Below, in pieces: positions 1 to 10,505 of a DNA stretch of 64,000 bases; position 1 is the first letter of the stretch; every line of letters begins with the position of its first letter. A program made the translations under genes and the position numbers. The stretch is from contig VDFB02000003.1 of assembly GCA_007258455.2 (NCBI GenBank), forward strand, positions 46,627,889 to 46,691,888. Direction: 5' to 3'. Under the pieces are notes generated by a model that saw only the letters and a program-made list of their open reading frames with translations, was not told the DNA's origin and did not search any database. This DNA comes from Sequoia sempervirens. Its lineage: Eukaryota; Streptophyta; Pinopsida; Cupressales; Cupressaceae.

Positions 1-379
1 GCATATACCAAAGAAAATGGGTTTGAGTAAGTCTATCTCCATCCATTGGAAGCCAGTGATTGGTGGTTTCAATTTTTGTCTTTTTTGGTGTATATGGTGG
101 TGTTGTGTAGTTTTTTTTTCTATTGTATAGAATGAAATAGTAACATCATTGTAACGGTGAAGTCCCTTTGAAAACACAAGGTAGTGGTTTATAGTTGTAA
201 CGGGTTGGATGGTCTATGTCAGGAGGTGGGAGTGTCGACCAATTTTTTGGTCATTTTGGTGTTGTTGTGTCTGTGTCTGATTAGGAAATTATGCTACCCA
301 GGGGGCTATTGATGTAATCCATTTTTATAATTTAATATAAAAAAGTCTATCTTACATACCAAAAATAAAAATAATATTA
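1..379. other. Unassigned AT-rich sequence at the left edge
   Basis: I see no gene, RNA or clear repeat boundary here. It probably belongs to the transposon whose ORF tail follows at about 380, because the reading frame there is already open when it becomes recognisable. This is inference from position only. Confidence 0.4.
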
Positions 380-1166
380 AATACTTTTTTTCCACAAGTT
401 GCTTCATTGGTGGTAGAAACTACAAAATTCAGTGAGGCAACAACAAGGAAATTGCAAGGTGAGTATGATAAATTGCTAAAGGATCATGTGGCACTCATTG
501 CTAAGTATAATAAGTTTAAGATTCTATAAAATCAGGCAACACCTCTTCTAACTAATACACAAGAAACAAGTTCTTCATCATCAGGGATTGCAAGTAATTT
601 GATGAAGAAAAATGAGGAACTTATTGAAAAGGTTAAATATCTAGAAGATCAAGTAAAGAATGCTCAAAGCATTCAACATGATTAAATAAGCCATGTTGTA
701 TGTAATGACTTGTAGCATAGGGAATCCAAAATTTTAGGGTATTGGAAAAATCCCACACTACTTACTCAAACCTAAAAGATGCTTATGCTAGATTGGTTAA
801 AAATCAAGATCAACTAGAAAGCATCATAAATAAATGGATTCCTAGAATTCTAAATTTGGAAGGAATACATAAGGGATCAAGGTTTCAAATGATGGACCTA
901 GCAACATTTTTCCCACATAGAACATGGAAAATTTAGTCAAAGAAGTAAAGGCATACATGGCTAAGGTGGAACTACGTATAAGGACCAAATGCAACCATTT
1001 TGAAAATATTGAAATAAAGATTATGCTTAGTATTTTGAATGAGAACAAAGAGCTTAAAACCTATGATGAGTGGAAAGTAGGATTCAGAGCATTGCCTCTG
1101 ATTCTCTCACTTCTCATATGTGATGGTAACAGGGTTGACAATAATTTACTTAATACTTCTAGTTAA
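380..1166 (+). pseudogene. Unknown retroelement ORF family, copy 0: C-terminal coiled-coil tail only
   Basis: Broken plus-strand coding sequence, readable from about 400 to 1166 with several in-frame stops and frame changes. It encodes a Lys/Glu/Asn-rich coiled-coil stretch (residues like LMKKNEELIEKVKYLEDQV) and ends with a short motif around TYDEWKVGF. The same motif appears as EYDDWKEYF in the C-terminus of the ORF at 19258-22480 and as DFNNWKKEF in the ORF at 41804-45235. That match is why I place it in the same family. The N-terminal part lies outside the window. I know of no function for the family. The tail may help self-assembly like a gag protein, but that is speculation. Confidence 0.5.
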
Positions 1167-2851
1167 TTGCTATAGAACATGGTTTAGAAGCTTTTTGTAA
1201 GGAAACCAATGCAATCATGGATACAATATTTATACTTGTATAGGTGTCATGTTGAAAAAATACTTGAATTTCAGTGGCCATCAAAGAGAGAGTATGTAAA
1301 ATGGGATGAAAAGTATAATAAGTTCACAAGTACTTAAGTTTCTACCTTGTCATTAGAGTTAAATTAGAAAGTCCAATTCATATAGTGAAATGGATTCAGA
1401 GCTCCCAGTTGTCTACATATATCTTGATAGTTTTGGCACCTTTTTTGTCTTCGATGGAGTAGTTGTTTGTTTTGGTATGATCCTAGGACAAGATTGTTAG
1501 ATGAAATTGTGAAATTTTTCCATGGCCTGAAGCTTTTTGCTCCCTTGTTTCTATAAAAGGGAATTCAGGGCCATTTGCAAAGGATCTCAAATTTTTATAA
1601 GCAGAGAGTCTATGATTTAGGTCTATATCAATCTAATTTAGGTTTTCCAGGGAAGAACTATCAATATAGTTATAATTTTGTATAACAGTATTAGTTCTCT
1701 ACATGTACATATTGTGGAAATTTCTCAATCAATTATCTCCTAAATTATATAACTCATTTTAATTATGAATACAAATTAATTAAGGATCATTTATGTTCAT
1801 ATTTGCATATTTTATGCAAATGAACATTTATTTTATAGCTTCTATTCAAGGGATAGATTAAATTTTTGTATAATAAATTTTGATGGTTTTGAATGTATAT
1901 GGGGATTGTTAAGAAGAATTAGGTTGAAATTTGTTATTCAGTATCAGTTGTATTTTATTTACTTTGTGGTCTAAGTTTAAGACACCGTTTGAATGTATGT
2001 TTTGGTTGCATATCCATGATCACCATATCTGAAAATTGAATTTCCCTTACTATTAATTGTTATTTCTTAACATTATTTCATGTTCTTAGATCTAGAATGA
2101 ATAAAACCTCCAATAATCTAGCCAATCATTTTTTTGTATTTGTAATTCTTGGTCACCTTGAGAGAAGATGTCTATTTTAAAAGCAATATCCTATCAATAA
2201 TTTTATGAAATCCTATTTGAAAACCCTCATTGAAAACCCCTTGCACTTTTCATGTTTTCTCGTTGACTGTTGGCTCCAGTATCCCAATCACTTAAGTACT
2301 TATTCATGGATTTTTTTCTATTTTCAAACTGGCCCCCTTTTACCACTTATTGATTATGTATCCTAGTGCATTTTAAAGTTTAACATAACTTTAAAACCTA
2401 TGTTTATATCATAAGTTACTTGACCATTCGATGAATGCTTGATGGATAGTTGTAGTTGAATTCTAGAGTGAAATGCACTGAGTGCTAGACTTGCAATCTC
2501 AAACCTCTAGAATCACCATATAACCTTTAGATTTACAAAGATCAATGATTTAAAATTTATTTGAGATGGAACATTGGAATGACACCACCTCTCACCAAAA
2601 GTGATCAATTAATTGAAGCTATAAAAATGTAGGACAATTGGTGAATTTAATTTGAAGTGTCAATACAGAATTGTAATGTATTAATTGTACAGTATGAAGG
2701 TAGCATGTTTCATTCAATTTAATATTCAAGAAAAATAAACAAAATAAGAAGTGAACTTGCTACTACTAAGTGATTTTATTTTGAAGTAAGAGGGTTAAGA
2801 CACAAGGAGATTGCTCATTGCAATACACGAGGGAGATTTTGGGTTCCAACA
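1167..2851 (+). repeat. LTR-like non-coding region between ORF copies 0 and ii
   Basis: No ORF of note. A TATA-like CTATAAAAGG lies at 1551-1560, followed by GAATTCAGGGCC. This resembles the TATAAAAGGGAAACCAAGACC arrangement after ORF copy v (about 45521) and TATAAGAGAGACCAAGACC after copy iii (about 22682). The block ends in GGTTCCAACA at 2851, the sort of CA end LTRs have, about 150 bp before the next ORF start. I read it as a degraded LTR shared by two neighbouring copies of the family. Its start is not visible and no second LTR could be paired with it. Confidence 0.35.
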
Positions 2852-3004
2852 TAGCTAGTCTATACTTGTCAGTATCTTTATATTTATCTTTTCAAGAATC
2901 AAATTTTGAGTAAGTGAAAGATAGAAATCCTACATTTCATCGTTTCTAAATTTTTCAATCTTGGGGTTTAAGGTTGAGAACTTGAGATTTCACACTATAC
3001 AAGC

Positions 3005-6000
3005 ATGTCTACCACCACTGCCAGACCAAATATTAGGAAAGGAAAAACAAAATCAAATAGAAAAATAGATTATGGAAAACTACTTAAAACCCTAGGTTTC
3101 ACAGATGAATGCCATGATATTTATTATCCTATAATCTATGGTAGGCATATCTCAAAACTTAGATTTTCATGTGAGAATAAGGTTGCAATGCAAATGAAAA
3201 CTATCAATAGTAAAATAATACCAATTAATATTGCCATTGCATTGCGGGTAGTTGGATTGGGGCATGCGATATTACATGAGCTTTTCCCTTGCCCAAACTT
3301 TATCATGGTTTGTGTCCACAATTATGATGAGAACAAAAAAGATTGTTAATAAAGATAACAAAGAAAAAATGTTTCCCATTACTACAAAAGAATTTAGAAA
3401 TGTGTTGGGGTTTATAGCTAAAGATTTTGGAAACGTCTGCATTGACATAGAAAACCTTGCTAGTAGTTATGAAGCAGACAATCAAGGGGAGAAAAATTAT
3501 TTTCTAAATAAAATAGTTGTGGATAGTAACTTATTCAAAGATAATCATAAACCTCCTTATAAATTGGAAAATTTTAAACCATGGGTTCAAGATACTATTT
3601 CCATGCTAGCATTTTTCCTCGAAATGGATAGCAATCATGAAGTGGGTGCAAGCCTCCCCAAAATGGTATATACTATCCATTATGTTAGTCAACATGTCAA
3701 ATATAAATTTCTTGAGCATGTTGTAGAATCCATGCATAAACAATTTTTAATCATTAAAGGAGGTTACACTAAGACATTTAGGTTCACAAACTACTTGTGC
3801 TATTTATTTCTATTCAAATTTAGGGGAATGTTTGTGGCCAACAAGCTTTAGATTCAACCCTATACAAATGTTGAGGGAAAATAAATGGCTTTAGTATATG
3901 ATTGGACCACTAAGATAAGGATGCATGATAGTCGAAGGAGCTACAATTATTTTGTAGACTACTTTTTGGCTCCATTGTATCAAGCAATTATAAATACTCC
4001 AATACCTAGATTGCATGTGTTTTGTAGATATTATGATCAACTTGGATCAGAAATATAATTAGCTTACTATTACCTCATGGAAGAATTTTCCGTGCTAAGA
4101 TTTTATGGATTAGGAGTAGAGCCATACAAACTTCCAATACATATGATAGAGATGGTTTTTGCATTGGAATATGAATGATAGATGAAGAGTACAAATCAAC
4201 TATACTTTTTCAGTTAGCAAAAGAAGAGCATATTTCCTTCTTTACCTTTTTCATGTGGAGTGGAGGGTTCACATTCGAGAGAAAATAATTCACTGTGGTA
4301 CATGAACTTTTGAAAATTTTAAAATTTGATGCTAGCTCTCACTAGAAGTATGACCCATGTGACGTCATATAAGCAAGGCTTGTGGCCAATAAGAACACTG
4401 CAAGTAGAATTTAACATGAAAGTAAACCCTTGCTTAAAATATTGAAAAATAAGAATTCTTGGGATGAGGTCTGAAAAGTAATGGAGGAAATTGTTTTTGA
4501 GAAAGGTATTTATTTTGAACAATTGTTAGCAAAAATAATGGCATTACACCAATAGAGAGAAGTAGAAAAGAAAATTAGGAGGTATTATAATTTTTATCAA
4601 AAAGGTGATCAACCATCTACTTCAATAAAAATACCAGATCCTCTAAGAAGGGCTTGTATAGAATAAAAATGGACACAATAAAAAATTATTGTCTTTTGGT
4701 CTATGAGGAAGGATCTAGGTGAACCAAAAACTAGTGTAGTGTTTGAAGAGATCCAGGAAGATTATGAGTTTAGTGATTTGTGGGATAAAGAGCATCGCTT
4801 TGAAGTTCAACAAACTGACGATGAATTTGATGATGATAGGGAAGAACAAAGTTTACAATATGCCAAAAAAATTAAACATGGTTTAAGTGAGACCATAAAA
4901 CAAACATATACTTCAGGAGCAACCATAGCCAAAAAAATGGGTTATGAAGGTGGTGGTTTAGGGTCCAAAGGACAAGGAATTTAGGTGCTAATAGTGGGAG
5001 GCCATAGAAAACCTAGTGATTTGCAAGGCATTGGAGCTGATAAAAAATCCCAAGGGCATACAAGGACAAGTGAAACAATTCATTTTGTTACAACTTTAAC
5101 TCCTCATGGTCAGATACAATTACTACTAGGACATGGTGGAGAATCTAGTGCAAATGGCACTACCATTGGTGGCGATAGTATGGGTAGTAGTACTAGTAGT
5201 GGTCTACATGTGCTACAATAAAAAAATACACATAAGAGGCCAACATTAGAAGATACTACACAAAAACCTAGTGATCAAGGCATTCTAAAGATGTAAAGGA
5301 TTATGACAGGTCTAAGTCCAATGACCAATACCACTACCTTCATTTCCACCCCAAAGGATTTATTTCTAGGCACTCCTAGTCCTCCAGTTAGTGTGACTAC
5401 AACATCAATGGCTAATCCTCAACCTCGATCTTAGGTATTTAATGATGTTCCCATCACTATAGGTACTGATACTCATTCTCCATTCAAGAATTTCATTATG
5501 TCTACGGCCCCAAGTTTTGATTACAATGTTGACTTTAAAAGGATATTAGAAATGTATAAACAACAAGGGAAGGAAATGATATAGAATACATCTATTATAA
5601 CTTCATAGCCTACAAAAACTAGGGTTTTACTTGCTTTTGACCCAAATACATAAACCATGGAGTACATATTTGTTGTTCCCAAAGTTAAAAATAAACTAGA
5701 GAGTTAGATGGAACACTTTGAATTTTAGGTGAGCAGTATAAAAGTGGATTTTTCTAGACACAATTTTTTTGAAAAAAACAATACATCAAAAAAGAACAAC
5801 AAAATAGTGTACATGTCATTGTAAAGCAAGAGAGGGAAAAAATAAGTTGAAAATTCAAATACAAAAGTTATAGGCAGACCTAGCAAATGAGAAAGCAAAG
5901 AGGAAAGTAAGAGGAAAGTAGCAGATAACAAGAGCAATCAATTAGAAAAAATAATTTAAAAATCTACCTCTACACATACAAGAAAAGAGGGTGACCAAAA

Positions 6001-6760
6001 AAAGGTGAAACTAAAATTGAATGAACTGAAGCAAAGATTACATAAGAGCATAAAGAAATATGATGATGAAAATACACTTCAAAAAAATTAAAACAAAACT
6101 TGGCGAAAGAAAAACATTGGGAACAAAAATTAGAGGAACAGAGAAAAACCAATTTAAGATTGGTGGCAAAGCTAAGGGAATCACAAAATTAAATAAAATA
6201 TTGTCAGAATAGGTCAACTACATTTTTTAGAGAAACAATGAGGCATATGAAACAAAAGATCTAGGAGTAAACAATATAGAGAATTGATCATTTGTGTGAA
6301 TTGTTTCAATTGACTGATTCTTTGACAATACATAATAGGAAGCTCAAGAAATACATAGTCAATAGAAATGTGATTTCAAGAGAGAAAATTGCAAATCAAA
6401 ATTTTCAAACAATCTACAAATTTAGTGAAAATAAATTAAAATAAAAAGGAATTCATGACCAAATTGATGCCTCAATGAAGGTGTCATCTATCATTGAAAA
6501 GTGTTTGAGAATATGTGAAATAGACTAATTTTTGGATCAAGCTACAAAAAAGATGAGGCTGGATTAAAAGGTAAGGAACTTGATAGAGATTGGTTTTCCC
6601 TCAGCTTTTGACACAATAGAGCAATTCATTGGAAATGATTCTTTCATAAAGAAGATGAAGGATACAAGGAAGATTGATTTGGACTAATTTCCTTGAAACC
6701 TAGATGAGGCGAACTATTTGGATTCCATCAAACCACTGATAACCTTGAATACAACTTTTA
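3005..6760 (+). pseudogene. Unknown retroelement ORF family, copy ii, with G-patch
   Basis: Long decayed coding region starting at an ATG at 3005, with a basic N-terminus (RKGKTKSNRK). The first frame stops at 3347, and homology continues in another frame from about 3330 to 3851. A motif near 4095 (SVLRFYGLGVEPYKLP) aligns with TMIRVYG...TPHLFP in copy iii and TMIRVYG...APHILP in copy v. At 4703-5220 an open stretch contains a G-patch-like motif, GATIAKKMGYEGGGLG, broken only by a TAG at 4982-4984. From about 5750 to 6750 the code is Lys/Glu-rich coiled coil. No reverse transcriptase or integrase was seen. The true extent is approximate because many stops and shifts intervene. Confidence 0.5.
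4880..5110 (+). pseudogene. G-patch-like domain within ORF copy ii
   Basis: The translation shows the glycine pattern of a G-patch: MGYEGGGLGSKGQG, then Ile, and after an in-frame TAG a segment with GGHRKPSDLQGIG, matching the usual second half (basic residues then G-hydrophobic-G). G-patch domains bind RNA or RNA helicases and also occur in some retroviral and plant gypsy polyproteins near the protease. Here no protease or RT is adjacent, so the domain sits inside an otherwise unrecognised protein. The TAG is one transition from CAG. Confidence 0.55.
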
Positions 6761-7257
6761 TTGAAATATTCAAGTCAAGTTCTAATTTCAATCATGAATT
6801 GTAAACGATTTTTCAAGTCAAACACTATCAATTACAACAAATTGAACTTTCATCAAATGAGTAGTGGAGCATGCTATAAAAGCTGATAGAATGATTTGAT
6901 AATATGAGTTTCCAACTCAACTTTGTACAGAGTTATCTTTGAGAAAGATTTTGCATTTCCTCTATGTATTCCTTCATTTGAAAATTAATACAAAACTCAA
7001 ATTCATTAATGTGTTCAAATTATCTATATTATTTATTTTCTCAATTAAAAACTTTGGTTTCTAATACTAGATACACATTAAAGGATTGCTAATGTTGTTA
7101 ATGTGTTATTAAGCATTGAGTTGAATGATGAATCATTTAGTACATGTAAAAATTATCAATATGACATAATTAAAATATGAAATTATTAATAATATGTTAA
7201 TTAATAAATGGAAATTAAAATTGTGTTTAATAAATAATTAACCAATTTGAAAACAAT
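6761..7257 (+). other. Non-coding AT-rich stretch, possible LTR promoter
   Basis: No ORF. A TATA-like GCTATAAAAGC occurs near 6875, about 100 bp beyond the last readable coding sequence of copy ii. This could be the start of a 3' LTR, but it does not align convincingly with 1167-2851. The rest is very AT-rich. Confidence 0.25.
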
Positions 7258-7612
7258 GTTTAAAATTTAGATTCTGATTGAACAGTGCAAAATAGTAGTA
7301 CATTAATTTATTCAATCTAATTCATAATTTCATGGAATGCAATATAAAATATCATTAACTACAATTTGGAATATAAATATATAATTCATGAAATGCAGTA
7401 TAAAATTTAAATACCTAGAAATTGCTAAATCTGTGGACAATAGTTAAATTTTAGATTCTACATTGGAAATTTGGAACAGTGGAAAATAGTAGTACACTAA
7501 TTTATTCAATATGATTCATAATTTCATGGAATACAATATAAAATATCATCAATGCTAGTTTAGAATATTATTCATGAAATGCAATATAAATACCTAAAAA
7601 TTGTCAAATCCC
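7258..7612. repeat. Imperfect tandem duplication, unit about 170-190 bp
   Basis: Two adjacent units share, in order, TTTAGATTCT, AATAGTAGTACA, TAATTTATTCAAT, ATTCATAATTTCATGGAAT, AATATAAAATATCAT, ATTCATGAAATGCA and AAATACCTA. The first covers about 7265-7440 and the second about 7450-7612. They differ by substitutions and small indels, so the duplication is not recent. No coding content. Confidence 0.6.
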
Positions 7613-7639
7613 TTGCATTTGCCAATTCACCTCCTGGTC

Positions 7640-8560
7640 CTCACTCTGATGATGATATTGAGAGTGATCTTGACTGAGTCTGATCTTTTTTTTCTTGACC
7701 CTGCATATGTCCGCTTAACTACATCTCAAGTTCAACATTCATTGTGTCACTGTCATTTTTGCAACAACCACTAATGTTTGAAGTATTGCACAACCCTCTT
7801 CTTTCACATATGGACATCCTAATTGTGAGTGGCATTTCAAAATGAAAATTTTAGATATCATACCTAGTTGTATATATCCTCAAGCAATTTCCCAACTTCT
7901 TGCCTAGTTTGTTTCTTATCTTTGATTTCAAAAGCCCCAATGCACTAAAACTCTCTTGTCCTCCACTGACCCCAATATCATTGTTTGACATAAATCAACA
8001 AGTTTGAAATATTTTGATAATGAATCACACCATATTTCACTCTGACTAAAGGTTTCCCAAACCCTTGTTATTGATCCTACTTGTAGGAGATCTCCATGGA
8101 GTCAAACTATTCAATCATAGTTATTGCAAAATGGGTAGTTTGTTTATCTAAGCTTAGTTATATTTATAATTCCTTCTCTATTCTATCCATTGTATTTTGA
8201 ACTTTTTGAAAGGTTTTTCACCACGGTAATTACTTTCGTATGAAATAAGTATGGTTGATGGTGGCCTAGGACCCAAAATTGAGGACACATACTAGAAATG
8301 GCTTCAATTATTTCATCTCGAGGGAATCACTCTATAATATATGAAGAAAGATATCTTGCTATATATTTTAAAATACCACTTAAAAATTTAACAATATCAT
8401 TAAAATCTTCATTTGTAGCAAGTAATTCTTTGGTAGAGCACCTGACCATCATAGAATAGCGCATTATTATCTCAAATCCACATATAAAGACACATCACTC
8501 CCTGATTGCATTAAACTGTAAAAGAAATTCAAGACTATTAAAATTTGTAATTAATTGCCA
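7640..8560 (-). pseudogene. hAT-like transposase remnant (C-terminal dimerisation region)
   Basis: Reading the minus strand through stops and frame changes gives SGGQESFSALGLLKSKIRNK around 7960-7905, followed by LGKKLG. This resembles the C-terminal dimerisation region of hAT-family transposases, where a conserved FSAL is followed by a K-rich helix. Flanking codons give further protein-like stretches in both directions but no intact ORF of 60 codons. The fragment stops close to the repeat that begins at 8617. Assignment rests on the short motif only; terminal inverted repeats of a hAT element were not found. Confidence 0.4.
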
Positions 8561-8616
8561 ACTTATAAATTTTGGACTTCAAAATGGATAAATATGATAG
8601 ATATAAATTATCAGGG

Positions 8617-9439
8617 TGTTACAACATCCAAAATTTTCCTAATTACACCATCATAGCTGACCTTGAACCCAATAAATGGAGCCTTGATTCCTATGTTAAA
8701 ATTTATCTACCTTCCTAAACTTAATCACTACAAATAGAAAAATAACCTTTTAGGTTTTACTGACATTGAAAAGCCAAAACAAAGATCTAAAAGGCTTCAA
8801 AGATTAGAAAATTGTTCAATATTTCAAATAAAATGATATCTAAAATATTGCATCCATAATATACCCACATATTCCCACCTCAAATGCATAAAAAATTCAT
8901 TGTCGCACCCCCATTGCGGCATATGTTCAATTCTAAAGGTCCTTGGTGGGCTGGTATGGAAAAGAAAGTAGTGTAAACCTTTACTGCAATATCGCCAGTC
9001 AATAGAGGTATGTGCAAGATGGCAGGATATAAGAGACAATTTAAAATGTTTACCGCTATACTGCAATAGTTAAATATAAGAAGCATGAGGTAGTTGTAAG
9101 GAAACACTTAACAATGAAAGTAACCTATAGCTCTACAAGGAGTAAATAGTGACACTACAGTATGGTGGTAAATGTTCACGTAGCTATTGGAGGTAACTTG
9201 CTATCATGCGATGCTTCAAAGTGGAGTGTGTGGGGTGGCGGTATGAGATTGTTTAACCGGTAGTCCCACAACAAGAAAAATAAAGAAGTGCAATATAGCG
9301 AGGAGAATAAAGAATGTTAAAATTACATCGCCACCCCATGATAGTCTTGATATGATGGATCAGTACTATGGTACAAGTTTTCAAAGCATTTATATCGATA
9401 GTGGAAATGATTACACCACCTATCTCGAACTGTTCAATC
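8617..9439 (+). repeat. Repeat S, copy A, left part (interrupted by the CACTA element)
   Basis: Starts TGTTACAAC and aligns at high identity with 40669-41494 (823 versus 826 bp). Sequence to the left of TGTTACAAC differs between the two copies, so this is a real repeat edge. The block is non-coding and unusually rich in ACCGC/GCGGT-type words on both strands, near 8915, 8985, 9053, 9236 and 9296. It continues after the CACTA insertion at 36854. It may be the LTR or 5' leader of the family whose ORF begins 67 bp beyond the second part. No primer-binding site was recognised. Confidence 0.65.
9437..9439. repeat. CACTA target-site duplication, left (ATC)
   Basis: ATC precedes the left end CACTAGTA and the same ATC follows the right end at 36854-36856. 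The uninterrupted paralogue has a single ATC at 41492-41494. A 3-bp duplication is the rule for CACTA transposons. Confidence 0.85.
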
Positions 9440-9960
9440 CACTAGTACACAAACAATAATATATGACTAAATAAACTACTAAAAATTGCATATAAATGAC
9501 TAACTTTAGTCATGTGACTATTAGTGGTATTTGTAGTCATTTATAACACCACTAAATTTATGACTAAACAATTTTAGTCATTTATTTAGTCATCGATTTT
9601 AGCCATTAATTTTTTCATTGATTTGGTCATTGATTTAGTCATTAATTTAGTCATTGATTGTTGTTAATTGGTCATTTATTTAGTCATGGTAGTCATTACT
9701 TTGTCATATATTTAGTCATTAATTTAGTCATATATTTAGTCATTAATTTATTCATATATTTAGTCATATATTTAATCATATATTTAGTTATTAATTTAGT
9801 CATATATTTAGTCATTAATTTAATCATATATTTAGTCATTAATTTAGTCATATATTTAGTCATATATTTAGTCATATATTTAGTAATTAATTTAGTCATT
9901 ACTTTATTTATTACTTTAGTCATATATTTAGTTATTAATTTAGTCATTTTTATTTACTAG
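9440..9960. repeat. CACTA left terminal and subterminal repeat region
   Basis: Begins with CACTAGTA. From about 9480 the word TTAGTCAT or its complement ATGACTAA recurs, and from 9690 to 9955 it becomes a dense array built on TATATTTAGTCAT and TAATTTAGTCAT. In CACTA elements such subterminal motifs are bound by the TNPA protein to align the two ends. The number of copies here is higher than at the right end. Confidence 0.8.
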
Positions 9961-10177
9961 TTTCTATTAATTGGTAGTAAATATATTCATGAAATGAAAA
10001 ATTTATTAAATACCATAAATTTTATAATGCAAAACTAACATAATATTAAACTTGAACTAAAACATAAAAGCAAATAAAAATATTACATATACGAACAAGC
10101 TACAACATGCTAGAATTAAAAGATTGATTCAACATCATGATAAATAAAGGTAATCTGCAATAAAAAAAATTTAATGC

Positions 10178-10206
10178 AAATATATATATATATATACATA
10201 TATACA

Positions 10207-10245
<39 letters not shown>

Positions 10246-10275
10246 GTATACATACATATATATATTATATTATAT
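10178..10275. repeat. TA/TATACA microsatellite
   Basis: Runs of alternating TA with interspersed CATA and GTATA from about 10178 to 10275. A simple low-complexity tract, likely variable in length between individuals. It contains no coding sequence. Confidence 0.85.
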
Positions 10276-10505
10276 ATATCAAGTTACAACATGTCAAAGT
10301 TGTCTAAAAGTATATATGTAAATATAATGAGAAATGTAAAAGTTTTCTAAGAGTTTCCAACTCTTTCAAATACACCATGATAATTAAGATCCTTAAACAA
10401 CGCATTCAAAATACTGCATAAAGCAGTGAGCCAAGATGTCTAACATTAACTAGTACATGATAAACATGTTCAACTATGTCATTATTTTCAAATATTTTAG
10501 TAGTC
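10276..10505. other. Non-coding sequence downstream of the TNPA-like gene
   Basis: AT-rich, no ORF. By position it is the 3' flank of the minus-strand TNPA-like gene, lying between its last exon and the TA tract. No terminator could be identified. Confidence 0.4.

Noticed and set aside
3136..3485. Minus-strand ORFs opposite ORF copy ii
   Set aside because: Shadows of the plus-strand frame, which shows family similarity and the G-patch.
9690..9955. Possible CRISPR-like or satellite array
   Set aside because: Units are 13-26 bp without unique spacers, AT-rich, and sit at the end of a CACTA element in a plant genome.
9658..9960. 100-codon plus-strand ORF of repeating LVIYLVIN residues and its minus-strand partner
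   Set aside because: Both are translations of the CACTA subterminal TTTAGTCAT array, with no independent evidence of coding.
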